Positions 51,102-58,971 of a DNA stretch of 64,000 bases are shown piece by piece. This DNA is from Prevotella melaninogenica (lineage in GTDB: Bacteria; Bacteroidota; Bacteroidia; Bacteroidales; Bacteroidaceae), in contig NZ_CP072349.1 of assembly GCF_018127965.1 (NCBI RefSeq), positions 1,678,001 to 1,742,000 of the forward strand, written 5' to 3'. The translations under genes were made by a program, and so were the position numbers. Positions within the stretch are counted from its first letter, which is position 1. Every line of letters begins with the position of its first letter. The notes below the pieces were generated by a model, which saw only the letters and a list, made by a program, of their open reading frames with translations, was not told the origin of the DNA and did not search any database.

Positions 51102-51141
51102 ACGGCTAATAAAACTATTAGAATAAATAGTCCAGCATCAA

Positions 51142-51732
51142 TTAACCCAACAACTGCTCAGCTACCTCACACAATTCATCATACCACTCCTTACCAAATC
51201 TACGCGTAAGGGGTTCCTTCAAAAACTTATAAAGGGGAAGATTCAGTTCTTCTCCTTTTTTTCTTGCATCAGCACAGATACGCCAGTGATGGTAATTAAT
51301 ACCACAAGTACCATTTCCAAAGTCTTTCACTCTAACTGGATACAACGAACAAGAAATAGGTTTTACGAAGCCTGTCTTGCCATTACGGTAGGAACGTTCC
51401 AACGCACAAAGACAACAACCATTCTCATAACAAGTGAAGACACAGTCCTTACCACCAACGATACTCGTCACCAAATCGCCTTCTTCATCGGTGTAAGCGA
51501 CACCCTGTTTATCTATGACTGCCTGCCCAGAGGCTGACAAATCACCCCAAACAGTATCAAGAACATTCTCAATTTCCATTGTCTCGTCCAAGGTTACAGG
51601 TGCACCAGCATCTCCTTCAATGCAGCACTGACCATGACATTTATCAAGGTCACAGCAAAACTTCACATTGATTATATCTGGTGAGACAAGCACATCGCCC
51701 ACCATGAATATATGATCATACGTATTACCCAT
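51142..51732 (-). CDS. DUF3109 family cysteine-rich protein
   Basis: This 196-residue protein has Cys clusters CCDLDKCHGQCC, CVFTCYENGCCLCALE and ISCSLYPVR that match DUF3109, related to the YkgJ-type zinc or iron chelating group. Function is unproven; metal binding is likely from the Cys pattern. It is alone on the minus strand. No perfect -7 box was found upstream. Confidence 0.85.
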   Translation of the reverse strand: MGNTYDHIFMVGDVLVSPDIINVKFCCDLDKCHGQCCIEGDAGAPVTLDETMEIENVLDTVWGDLSASGQAVIDKQGVAYTDEEGDLVTSIVGGKDCVFTCYENGCCLCALERSYRNGKTGFVKPISCSLYPVRVKDFGNGTCGINYHHWRICADARKKGEELNLPLYKFLKEPLTRRFGKEWYDELCEVAEQLLG

Positions 51733-52041
51733 CTTTCTTAACGCTAAATTATTTCATTTTCAACTATGTTTTGCCGTTCGCTCAACAGCCTTTTCTTATT
51801 GATTAGAAGCTCTTCTCCAAATTCTTTTCATGAAGAAAAATATTTTTTCTCGTGAAAATAAATATTTCTTTTCATGAAAATAAATATTTTTCTTCACGAA
51901 GATAATTCCCTTCTAACCTTATTTTAAGGCTTTAATTAGGTAAACAAACTATCTTAGCCCTATAAGCCTTATATGGTAGATACACCTTAAAGTCTTTTAA
52001 GCAAGCAACTCGAGAACTCATAAACATATTCATTCGTCAAC
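51733..52041. other. Gap between the DUF3109 gene and ung copy 1
   Basis: It contains the family 3 repeat array at 51824-51905. The rest shows no ORF, promoter or terminator that I trust. Confidence 0.6.
51824..51905 (+). repeat. Repeat family 3: four TTCATGAA/AAATATTT units
   Basis: Four units with the pattern TTCATGAA (or CGTGAA, TTCACGAA), an A/T spacer, and AAATATTT, each about 21-24 bp long. The TTTTCATGAA and AAATATTTCTTTTC segments are shared with the array at 39808-39876. Neighbouring units can pair as hairpins, since the core words are palindromic. Confidence 0.8.
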
Positions 52042-52731
52042 TTATTCACTCACTACCGTCCAATCGACAGGTGCAATTCCATACTCATTTAAATACTTAT
52101 TGCAGCACATGAAATGTTCTTTCCCATCCCATTCTCCTTTACGGCGGACAGCCAAAGGTGAAGGATGTATCGCCTTCAATACCATGTGTCTGCCATTATC
52201 GACATGAACCAATCGTTCCTTACGCTGTGCTATACGTCCCCATAACATAAAGACAATATGCTCACGCTCAGCATCCAAAGCCTTGATTACAGCATCTGTA
52301 AAACGCCACCACTTGTATTTCCGATGGCTGTTAGGTTTATCCTTACGCACAGTCAATGTCGTATTCAACAACAACACTCCCTGTCCGACCCAATTCATAA
52401 GATTCCCCGAAGGCTTATCAGAGGTATCAAGGTTAATCTTGAGTGCCCTGTAAAGAGTCTGCAATGAAGGTGGAAGCTGTGTGCCTTCAGGCACGGAAAA
52501 ACTCAGTCCCATTGCCTGACCAGGATTAAAATACGGGTCCTGCCCCACAATGACAACCTTTACCTTATCAAAAGGACAAAGATTTAAAGCATTAAAAATC
52601 TTATCTTCTGGCGGATAGCAAACATCATTCTTATACTCCTCTTGCACCTTATCCACCAATTCCCTATAGTAGGGTTTATCCAATTCGTCTTTCAGCTTTT
52701 CACGCCACGACTCTTCTAAAATCCATTCCAT
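52042..52731 (-). CDS. ung: Uracil-DNA glycosylase paralogue, divergent (copy 1)
   Basis: The 229-residue family 1 UDG-like protein has GQDPYFNPGQAMGLSFS (catalytic Asp kept, the usual His after Tyr replaced by Phe), GVLLLNTTLTV with the uracil-binding Asn region, and HPSPLAVRRKGEWDGKEHF. In that last loop, the standard HPSPLSxxRGxFG sequence is altered and slightly longer. It is 15 nt downstream of the second ung gene on the same strand, and the two are roughly half identical by eye. Uracil excision is likely, but the changes in the pocket and intercalation loop could alter activity. Confidence 0.85.
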   Translation of the reverse strand: MEWILEESWREKLKDELDKPYYRELVDKVQEEYKNDVCYPPEDKIFNALNLCPFDKVKVVIVGQDPYFNPGQAMGLSFSVPEGTQLPPSLQTLYRALKINLDTSDKPSGNLMNWVGQGVLLLNTTLTVRKDKPNSHRKYKWWRFTDAVIKALDAEREHIVFMLWGRIAQRKERLVHVDNGRHMVLKAIHPSPLAVRRKGEWDGKEHFMCCNKYLNEYGIAPVDWTVVSE

Positions 52732-52746
52732 TGCTATTGATTATCA

Positions 52747-53412
52747 CTACCACTCAATAGGCTGAAGCCCACAAGATGTTAAATAGGCATTACAACGTGA
52801 GAACTGGTGCTGTCCAAACCAGCCTCCACGGTTAGCAGAGAGTGGCGAAGGGTGTACACTCTCTATAACACAGTGTCGCTGCTGGTCAATCAGTGCCTTC
52901 TTACTACGAGCAAAACCGCCCCAAAGCATAAAGACTAAGTTCTCTCGTCCATCACTAAGTGCCTTGATAGCTGCATCGGTAAAGGTTCCCCACCCTAACC
53001 GTTGATGACTATTGGCAACATGTGCACGAACGGTAAGTGTAGCATTCAACAGGAGAACTCCCTGCTCTGCCCAACGTGTTAAGTCGCCTGACTGACGGAT
53101 AGGTGTACCTAAATCTGCAGCAATCTCCTTATAGATATTCTGCAATGAAGGTGGAAGCTGTACCCCATCAGGCACGGAAAAGCTTAATCCCATCGCCTGA
53201 CCAGGCTCGTGATAAGGGTCTTGCCCAATAATCACAACCCTCACCTTGTCAAAAGGACAAAGATTAAAGGCATTGAATATCAAGTTTCCTGGAGGATAAC
53301 AAGGGAACTGTGCATACTCTTGTTTCACCTGCTCAACCAATTGCTGAAAGTAAGGTTTCTCAAACTCTCCACTCAGTTGCTGTGCCCACGATGGTTCTAT
53401 CTTTACACTCAT
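52747..53412 (-). CDS. ung: Uracil-DNA glycosylase (copy 2, canonical)
   Basis: The protein (about 221 residues) has the canonical family 1 motifs GQDPYHEPGQAMGLSFSV, GVLLLNATLTV and HPSPLSANRGGWFGQHQF. It removes uracil from DNA to start base excision repair. ATG at 53412 (MSVKIEPSW) is preferred to 53433, by comparison with the start of copy 1. It is the upstream gene of the tandem pair. Confidence 0.93.
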   Translation of the reverse strand: MSVKIEPSWAQQLSGEFEKPYFQQLVEQVKQEYAQFPCYPPGNLIFNAFNLCPFDKVRVVIIGQDPYHEPGQAMGLSFSVPDGVQLPPSLQNIYKEIAADLGTPIRQSGDLTRWAEQGVLLLNATLTVRAHVANSHQRLGWGTFTDAAIKALSDGRENLVFMLWGGFARSKKALIDQQRHCVIESVHPSPLSANRGGWFGQHQFSRCNAYLTSCGLQPIEW

Positions 53413-53529
53413 AGTTATGATTGTTATCAGCAAATGTGATAAGATTAAACCAAAGTTATAACTTATCGCATCTTATCACATGCAGTTTTGTTACTACAAA
53501 AGTACGATAAAGTTCTGATAACAACAAAA

Positions 53530-53553
53530 AAGTCGTGCCTTTCGACACGACTT
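53530..53553 (-). terminator. Intrinsic terminator of the Cys/Lys-rich protein gene
   Basis: AAGTCGTG (53530-53537) pairs with CACGACTT (53546-53553). On the minus strand a U tract follows (TTTTTTGTTGT). It lies 22 nt after the stop at 53576. Confidence 0.85.
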
Positions 53554-53575
53554 TCTTATTTTTAAAGTTTATCTA

Positions 53576-53899
53576 TTACTTCTTCTTTGGCTGAGCCTGC
53601 TTCTTGCAGCAGCTACCAGCCTGTGCCTTCTTGCAGTCCTTCTTTGCCTTGTCGCAAGCCTTAGCAGACTTATCGCAAGCCTTCTCCTGCTTCTTGCAGC
53701 AGCTACCAGCCTTCTTATCACAAGCCTTCTCAGCTTTCTCATCACAAGCCTTACCTGCCATATCGCACTGCTTACCCTTCTCTACCTGCGCATTTGGAGC
53801 CTTATCACACTTCTTTGAACACTGGCTCTGTGCTTGTGCACTAAGTGAACATACGCTAAATGCTACTACAAATGATAATGCTATTTTCTTAAAATCCAT
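53576..53899 (-). CDS. Secreted Cys/Lys-rich low-complexity protein
   Basis: The 107-residue protein has a signal peptide (about 1-24, ending SAQAQ). The mature part of about 83 residues contains 12 Cys and more than 20 Lys. KACDK- and KDC-type units repeat every 7-14 residues and GSCCKK occurs twice. I do not recognise a family; metal binding, for example of copper or zinc as in metallothionein-like proteins, is the most natural guess. It has its own promoter (53971-53978) and terminator. The neighbouring gene at 54839 has a similar signal peptide and Lys-rich composition. Confidence 0.75.
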   Translation of the reverse strand: MDFKKIALSFVVAFSVCSLSAQAQSQCSKKCDKAPNAQVEKGKQCDMAGKACDEKAEKACDKKAGSCCKKQEKACDKSAKACDKAKKDCKKAQAGSCCKKQAQPKKK

Positions 53900-53970
53900 A
53901 ATCTTTTACTGTTTAAAAATTATACATTAATACCTTTAAAACTCGGAAAGGATATAAATCCTTATGGGCG

Positions 53971-53978
53971 CAAAGGTA
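53971..53978 (-). promoter_or_regulatory. -7 box of the Cys/Lys-rich protein gene
   Basis: On the minus strand TACCTTTG, a full consensus match; the leader is about 65 nt. Confidence 0.7.
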
Positions 53979-54109
53979 ATGAAAAAAGAAGTTTCAACTG
54001 CAAAAAAGATTCATTCTGTTTATAAATTTTAGATTTATTAAATTCTGCTTACTTATTTAGTGAATTTATGTAAACTACAGTCTTAATCGTTCTTTTTCCT
54101 TACCAACAA

Positions 54110-54590
54110 ACAAAAAGAGGTTCTTCCATTAAATGCATAGACGCTTTTCGTATTGCTTTTAAGGAAAAACCGAAGTTACTCATTAAACAAAAACATAGCT
54201 AAGACAGTCAAGTATCTATTCTATTATCATCCTCTTTCATTGAAAACCATTTCAGTTAATACTTCGAAAATCTGCAGACAAGCGTTTGAAAAATCATTAC
54301 ATAATTTTGAATAAGACATCAATAAATAACGGTAAAATCACATACAAAAAGCAGGTTTGTAATTAACAGGAAATCAATTAGTTATAAAGTAGTAAAGTAA
54401 AAGGTGCTTAATTGGATTTCAAAAGGGCGTTAGTAAGGGGCTTAAAGGGCATCTTTTGCAAGTCAATTAGGCGTCTTTAAGAAGCCAAAAGAGCATATAT
54501 TGGTTTTGAACCGCATGAAAATAAATTACAAAGCTCAACTAATGAGGGAGTAAGTTGTTTGTAGAAGGCAGATAGACATCTGCACCTAAT
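54110..54590 (-). repeat. Dispersed repeat family 1, copy D (inverted, core 54397-54490)
   Basis: Read on the minus strand, the core has GCAAAAGATGCCCTTTAAG, ACGCCCTTTTGAAATCC and AATTAAGCACCTTTT. Outside the core it aligns with copy A over landmarks CCAATATATGCTCTTTTGGC, CTTTATAACTAATTGA, TATGTAATGATTTTTCAAA and GGAAGAAC. Limits are approximate. Confidence 0.7.
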
Positions 54591-54773
54591 TATATTTGTC
54601 ATGTAATTTATCCCCCGTTCTTAAACCATCCAATAGGGGGTAAGCATACTGGTGTTGGGTGATGGTTGTTGGGTGTTGAGCCTTTATAAAACTATATTAT
54701 TGGAGGAAATCATGCCATGTATGTGGATTTATCTCATTCTATTAACGATCTACGCATTTAACGGAAGAACACA

Positions 54774-54802
54774 AAAAGAGCCGTGAAAGAACACGACTCT
54801 TT
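54774..54802 (-). terminator. Intrinsic terminator of the Lys/Ala-rich protein gene
   Basis: On the minus strand AGAGTCGTG and CACGGCTCT pair with one G-U and a short loop, followed by TTTTTGTG. It lies 37 nt after the stop at 54839. Confidence 0.8.
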
Positions 54803-54838
54803 TATCTACAATTAAATAATTGTTTCTATTTAAGCAAA

Positions 54839-55375
54839 TTATTTATCCTTCTTAAAGAACGCTTTAACCTTTGCTTTGTCCTTGTTATAAGTGTTCTTGA
54901 TTTTCTGTCCGTCCTTAGCAAGACCTTGCTTAACCTTCTTTGCGCCAGCCTTAACCTTTGCCTTGTCCTTACGATAAGTATTCTTTACTTTCTGCTCATC
55001 TTTAGCAAGACCGTTCTCAGCTTTCTTTACATCAGCATTGAACTTTGCCTTATCATCCTGATAAACCTTATTTACCTTCTCCTTGTCCTTAGCAAGGTCT
55101 GCTTTAACTCTCTGCTTGTCTGCGTTGAGCTTTGCTTTCTCAGTAGTTTCAGCCTTCTTAACGGCAGCACCTACCTTCTGTGCATCAGCGTTTAACTTAG
55201 CTTTCTCCACACCCTCTGCATGTTTAACATCAGAACCTACCTTTTTTGCTAACGTGTCAACACGCTGCATGATAGTCTCATGAGGCTTTTCTGTATTGTT
55301 GGTCTGTGCTTGTGCGCTGAGAGAAGAGAGTCCTGCAAGGGCTACTAATGATAATACTAACTTACGATTCTTCAT
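54839..55375 (-). CDS. Secreted Lys/Ala-rich helical repeat protein
   Basis: The 178-residue protein has a signal peptide (about 1-23, ending SAQAQ). The mature part is a long, very basic Lys/Ala/Val/Asp sequence. Two ~29-residue repeats (with GLAKDEQKVKNTYRKDKAKV and GLAKDGQKIKNTYNKDKAKV) follow two EKAKLNAD repeats. The composition predicts continuous helix or coiled coil, resembling late-embryogenesis-like or histone-H1-like tails. No family is recognised and no function can be assigned. It has a promoter at 55443-55450 and its own terminator. Confidence 0.7.
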   Translation of the reverse strand: MKNRKLVLSLVALAGLSSLSAQAQTNNTEKPHETIMQRVDTLAKKVGSDVKHAEGVEKAKLNADAQKVGAAVKKAETTEKAKLNADKQRVKADLAKDKEKVNKVYQDDKAKFNADVKKAENGLAKDEQKVKNTYRKDKAKVKAGAKKVKQGLAKDGQKIKNTYNKDKAKVKAFFKKDK

Positions 55376-55442
55376 TGTCTTTAATCTTAAAAATTAATAC
55401 TAATACCTATATAATATTAGAGTCGAAATACGACTCACGGCA

Positions 55443-55450
55443 GCAAAGGT
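55443..55450 (-). promoter_or_regulatory. -7 box of the Lys/Ala-rich protein gene
   Basis: On the minus strand TACCTTTG, a full consensus match. It directly follows the gpmI terminator. Confidence 0.7.
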
Positions 55451-55494
55451 AATAAAAAACAAATCCCAAAAGCCATAAAAGACCTTTGGGATTT
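55451..55494 (-). terminator. Intrinsic terminator of gpmI
   Basis: AAATCCCAAA (55461-55470) pairs with TTTGGGATTT (55485-55494). On the minus strand TGTTTTTTATT follows. It lies 28 nt after the gpmI stop. Confidence 0.85.
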
Positions 55495-55521
55495 GCCTAA
55501 TTTGATATAATTAAACTTTGA

Positions 55522-57039
55522 TTAATCTGTAATAAGATTTTCACCTGTCATATCTGCTGGCTGTTCTAAGCCCATAATATGAAGGATTGAAGGTGCAACG
55601 TCAGCCAAACGACCATTCTTCACTGTTGCAGAATTGTTGTTTGTAACATAAATGAATGGTACAGGGTTGAGTGAGTGAGCAGTGTTTGGACTGCCATCCT
55701 CATTGATTGCGTTGTCTGCATTACCGTGGTCAGCGATGATGATTGTCTCATAATCGTTAGCCTTCGCAGCCTCAACAACCTCCTTAACACACTGGTCAAC
55801 TGCCCATACAGCCTTTGCAATGGCATTATAAACACCTGTATGACCTACCATATCACCGTTAGCAAAGTTCACTACGATGAAGTCATACTCCTGTGTATTG
55901 ATAGCACCAACAAGCTTATCCTTCACCTCAAAGGCACTCATCTCTGGCTGCAAGTCATATGTTGCTACCTTTGGAGAAGGCACCAAGATACGGTCTTCAC
56001 CCTCATAAGGCTGCTCACGACCACCATTGAAGAAGAAGGTTACGTGTGCATACTTCTCTGTCTCGGCTGTATGAAGCTGCTTCTTACCGAGCTTGCTGAG
56101 GTATTCACCTAATGTATCCATTACGTTCTCCTTAGGGAAGAGAACATTCACGTTCTTAAAGTTTGCATCGTATGGAGTCATACAGTAGAACTGCAGATTC
56201 TTTATTGTGTGCATACCTTCCTCTGGGAGGTCCTGCTGTGTGAGTACTGATGTCAACTCCTTAGCACGGTCGTTACGGAAGTTAATGAAGATAACTACGT
56301 CACCCTCCTCAATCTTACCATTCACAGAAGAGTTTGTGATAGGCTTGATAAACTCGTCTGTCACACCTTCTGCATAGCTTGCCTCAATCGCCTTAACCAT
56401 ATCAGTAGCCTGTACGCCCTTACCCTCAACGAGCAAGTCGTATGCTTCTTTCACACGATTCCAACGCTTGTCACGGTCCATTGCATAGAAACGACCAACG
56501 ACTGAAGCGATATGTGCATCATTTGCATCGCAAACCTTCTGAATCTCTGCAACGAAACCAGCACCACTCTTTGGGTCTGTATCACGTCCGTCCATAAAGC
56601 AATGAACGTAAACATCCTTGAGATTATACTCCTTACCAATCTCGATAAACTTGAAGAGGTGATCAAGTGAAGAGTGAACACCACCTGTAGAGGTCAGACC
56701 CATCAAGTGAAGTTTCTTACCATTCTTCTGTGCATAGCTATATGCATCAATAATACCTTGGTTCTTCAAGATGTCACCGCTCTGACAAGCTTTGTTAATC
56801 TTAACGAGGTCCTGATAAACAATACGACCTGCACCTATATTCAAGTGACCAACCTCAGAGTTACCCATCTGACCATCTGGCAGACCTACATCCTCACCTG
56901 ATGCCTGCAACTCAGAGTGTGCACTAACAGCATTCAAATAATCTAAGTATGGAGTTGGTGTGTTATAGATTACATCACCCTTACCATGCTTACCGTTACC
57001 CCATCCATCAAGGATCATCAATAAAGCTTTCTTTGCCAT
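55522..57039 (-). CDS. gpmI: 2,3-bisphosphoglycerate-independent phosphoglycerate mutase
   Basis: The 505-residue enzyme has the N-terminal metal site [11 protein letters not shown], the catalytic Ser loop [28 protein letters not shown], and C-terminal metal ligands in [11 protein letters not shown] and [10 protein letters not shown]. It interconverts 3- and 2-phosphoglycerate in glycolysis using two Mn ions. The length is normal. It is monocistronic, with its promoter at 57101-57108. Confidence 0.97.
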   Translation of the reverse strand: MAKKALLMILDGWGNGKHGKGDVIYNTPTPYLDYLNAVSAHSELQASGEDVGLPDGQMGNSEVGHLNIGAGRIVYQDLVKINKACQSGDILKNQGIIDAYSYAQKNGKKLHLMGLTSTGGVHSSLDHLFKFIEIGKEYNLKDVYVHCFMDGRDTDPKSGAGFVAEIQKVCDANDAHIASVVGRFYAMDRDKRWNRVKEAYDLLVEGKGVQATDMVKAIEASYAEGVTDEFIKPITNSSVNGKIEEGDVVIFINFRNDRAKELTSVLTQQDLPEEGMHTIKNLQFYCMTPYDANFKNVNVLFPKENVMDTLGEYLSKLGKKQLHTAETEKYAHVTFFFNGGREQPYEGEDRILVPSPKVATYDLQPEMSAFEVKDKLVGAINTQEYDFIVVNFANGDMVGHTGVYNAIAKAVWAVDQCVKEVVEAAKANDYETIIIADHGNADNAINEDGSPNTAHSLNPVPFIYVTNNNSATVKNGRLADVAPSILHIMGLEQPADMTGENLITD

Positions 57040-57100
57040 AATTATTCCTTTATTTTTTGTTATTATCTTCGTTTATTACCTATTATTATTTTTGTTACTG

Positions 57101-57108
57101 CAAAGGTA
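57101..57108 (-). promoter_or_regulatory. -7 box of gpmI
   Basis: On the minus strand TACCTTTG, a full consensus match; leader about 55 nt. The rest of the gap at 57109-57347 shows nothing recognisable. Confidence 0.75.
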
Positions 57109-57347
57109 CGATAAAAGAATAAGATGGGTGCAAAAAGCCATTGGAATTTTAAGGAAGAAACTTATAGGATTCTTAAGTATTGTTTCGTCCTAACCAACAC
57201 TGGATTTCTTAAAGACATAGTCTTGCTTAACAATAGACTATAAATTATGCCGATTCCATCGGTATTATCTCCTACAACATGGCTTTATCTCCTCACAAAA
57301 ACATCTATATCACAAAACAAGGCAGCCGATTAAACGATTATCAGTTC

Positions 57348-57797
57348 TTATCTCAACTGAATTTCTACAGCCTTTACCATCCACAAACATTTCTTCGAAC
57401 TATCTCTCCATTTCCATCTTGGCATTAACTTTAAAACACGTAGAACTTCCTTGTCTATCAATGGGTCTACAGAACGCACAATAGAAAAGTGATCACACTT
57501 TCCTTTGGGGTTAATACAGAACTTTACGACCACTCTTCCTTGTATACAATTTTCCTGTAAAGATGGTGGATAATGAAAGTTGGAAAAGATGAACTCATTA
57601 AAATCTTCCGGAAAGAATGGGAATTCTTTTAGGACAGACACGGTGTCTTGCCGAGCCTTTTTAGACTTATCTGACAAGGTAATAGCCTTCGTGTTACACA
57701 TATTCTCCTGTTGGAATTTCATTTGGCTACTATTCGTAGCATTAACATTACCTACAGTCATCAAGTTTAAAAAGAATATAATCAAAAACTTCTTCAT
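57348..57797 (-). CDS. Secreted TonB C-terminal-domain protein (a)
   Basis: This protein (about 149 residues from MKKFLIIFF) has a cleavable-looking signal peptide (ending NVNA) and a TonB_C domain covering its second half: YPPSLQENCIQGRVVVKFCI, SIVRSVDPLIDKEVLRVLKL, MPRWKW. Bacteroidetes have many such small TonB-like proteins. With a signal peptide in place of a membrane anchor and no ExbB/D nearby, it may not energise transport directly. It is a paralogue of the next gene, with similar spacing of motifs. Start: Met6 of the longer frame, which precedes the hydrophobic core. Confidence 0.75.
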   Translation of the reverse strand: MKKFLIIFFLNLMTVGNVNATNSSQMKFQQENMCNTKAITLSDKSKKARQDTVSVLKEFPFFPEDFNEFIFSNFHYPPSLQENCIQGRVVVKFCINPKGKCDHFSIVRSVDPLIDKEVLRVLKLMPRWKWRDSSKKCLWMVKAVEIQLR

Positions 57798-57954
57798 CCT
57801 AATCATATACATTTAAAGATTCATTTTCTTCTTCATAAGTAAAAAACACCGATGAATACGTTCTATTTTAGTGATTCATTAGCACCTTTACTATCTTCTA
57901 TAACAATAACCTTCATGCCTCATTGCTTGTTTTAACCGATGTATTGATGCTGCG

Positions 57955-57998
57955 CACATGTGGTGCTAAGCGTCAACACCAAATGTGCTAAGGGTTAA
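57955..57998 (+). repeat. Two 22-bp units of repeat family 2
   Basis: Units CACATGTGGTGCTAAGCGTC(AA) and CACCAAATGTGCTAAGGGTT(AA) are exactly 22 bp each. The inner GCTAAG replaces GCGGAG of the other arrays. They lie between the two TonB-domain genes. Confidence 0.65.
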
Positions 57999-58060
57999 TA
58001 GCGATGTTGATAATGACAAAAAGTCTTGCAAAATATGATGACAACATGAGCAATTTGGGC

Positions 58061-58540
58061 TTATAATAATCTGAAAGTAACGGGGACAAGTTGCCAAACT
58101 CCTTGCTTTGGTCTTCTTTCCCACTTCCACGCAGGCATAAGCTTGAGTACTCTGAGTGCCTCTCGGTCGAGGTATGGGTCTACAGAACGTATAACCCTAA
58201 ACAGACAGCAACAACCTGAAGGGGTCACAAAGAACTTTATTACGACTCTTCCCGAGATTGTGTTTTCTGCCAATTCAGGAGGATACTGAAGATGTGCCGC
58301 TATAAATTCGAAGATATCACCAGGGAACGAAGGTTTTAATCCCTCGACAGTTTCGAACATCTTTGCACCTAAGGTATCCACATTCAAGGTGTCATTACAA
58401 GGATCAAAAGCTGGTTCCGCACAATAAGGCTGCTCTATTTGTTCCTTTTTCTTCGGTTTCATCGTTCTTTTCAGCTTCTGTGCATTGATATTACCAACGA
58501 CTACAAAACTTAAAAACAGGACTAACAATATTCGTTTCAT
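58061..58540 (-). CDS. Secreted TonB C-terminal-domain protein (b)
   Basis: The protein (about 159 residues) has a signal peptide (MKRILLVLFLSFVVVGNINA), a Lys-rich stretch, a Cys-containing linker, and a TonB_C domain with YPPELAENTISGRVVIKFFV, VIRSVDPYLDREALRVLKLM and PAWKWE. It is paralogous to the gene at 57348. CCC in the middle of the domain and further Cys in the linker may form disulfides. The likely promoter is at 58737-58744, giving a leader of about 190 nt that holds a GC-rich hairpin. Confidence 0.78.
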   Translation of the reverse strand: MKRILLVLFLSFVVVGNINAQKLKRTMKPKKKEQIEQPYCAEPAFDPCNDTLNVDTLGAKMFETVEGLKPSFPGDIFEFIAAHLQYPPELAENTISGRVVIKFFVTPSGCCCLFRVIRSVDPYLDREALRVLKLMPAWKWERRPKQGVWQLVPVTFRLL

Positions 58541-58652
58541 CATATAAACCTTTTATTTTATTCTCCTTTTACAGCTACTAAACGTAGCCTTTCAAGAGAT
58601 TATTATAAACAAACTCCTCACTTTGAAGAGCCTTTCGAACATACTTAAATTA

Positions 58653-58714
58653 AAACCTGCGCCAACGCTTAAACGCAATCACGCCGCCGCAGGTTTATGA
58701 AATGCAAATGACAT
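58653..58714 (-). promoter_or_regulatory. Leader ORF and GC-rich hairpin before TonB-domain gene (b)
   Basis: On the minus strand an 11-codon ORF (58714 to 58679, MSFAFHKPAAA) starts some 16 nt after the predicted transcript start. It overlaps a hairpin with perfect outer arms AAACCTGCG (58688-58696 complement) and CGCAGGTTT (58653-58661 complement), followed by TTTTAATTTAAG. The GC content stands out from the surroundings. The arrangement is like an attenuator but is unproven. Confidence 0.4.
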
Positions 58715-58736
58715 ATATTGGAACTTATTGTCGATG

Positions 58737-58744
58737 CAAAGGTA
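58737..58744 (-). promoter_or_regulatory. -7 box of TonB-domain gene (b)
   Basis: On the minus strand TACCTTTG, a full consensus match, about 200 nt upstream of the start codon. Confidence 0.6.
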
Positions 58745-58958
58745 AAGAAGAATATAATGTAATGCAATAGCCACTTTAGTGTTGACACAGAAACTGTAAA
58801 ACAGCATCTGACTGTCAATAACTTACGCATAAACAGACTAATCCTTTGACACAACAAAGTATCTAAATGTTCCCTCGTTTTCGCACTTTACCGAACCTTA
58901 AGATAGTTTTTCATCCCCTTTCCTCTCACCCTAATTTGGCAATACGCAGTAGAATGTG

Positions 58959-58966
58959 TATCTTTG
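58959..58966 (+). promoter_or_regulatory. -7 box of the TPR lipoprotein gene
   Basis: TATCTTTG, a full consensus match, ends only 5 nt before the ATG at 58972, so the transcript would be leaderless or nearly so. Confidence 0.65.
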
Positions 58967-58971
58967 CAAAT

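Larger units (their letters stand above)
53900..54838. other. Long gap between two secreted-protein genes
   Basis: It contains the promoter at 53971-53978, a long inverted copy of repeat family 1 (about 54110-54590), a fragment of inverted family 4 sequence (54648-54682), a piece resembling the right end of family 1 (54748-54768, with GCATTTAACGGAAGAAC) and a terminator at 54774-54802. No credible ORF. Confidence 0.65.
58544..58971. other. Gap between TonB-domain gene (b) and the TPR gene
   Basis: It holds the 190-nt leader with hairpin (58653-58714), the minus-strand -7 box TACCTTTG at 58737-58744, a short GTTCCCTC motif of family 4 at 58869 and the plus-strand -7 box at 58959-58966. Confidence 0.6.

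Noticed and set aside
58867-58971. Longer start of the TPR gene at 58867
   Set aside because: It would place the promoter inside the coding region and bury the lipoprotein signal at residue 36.
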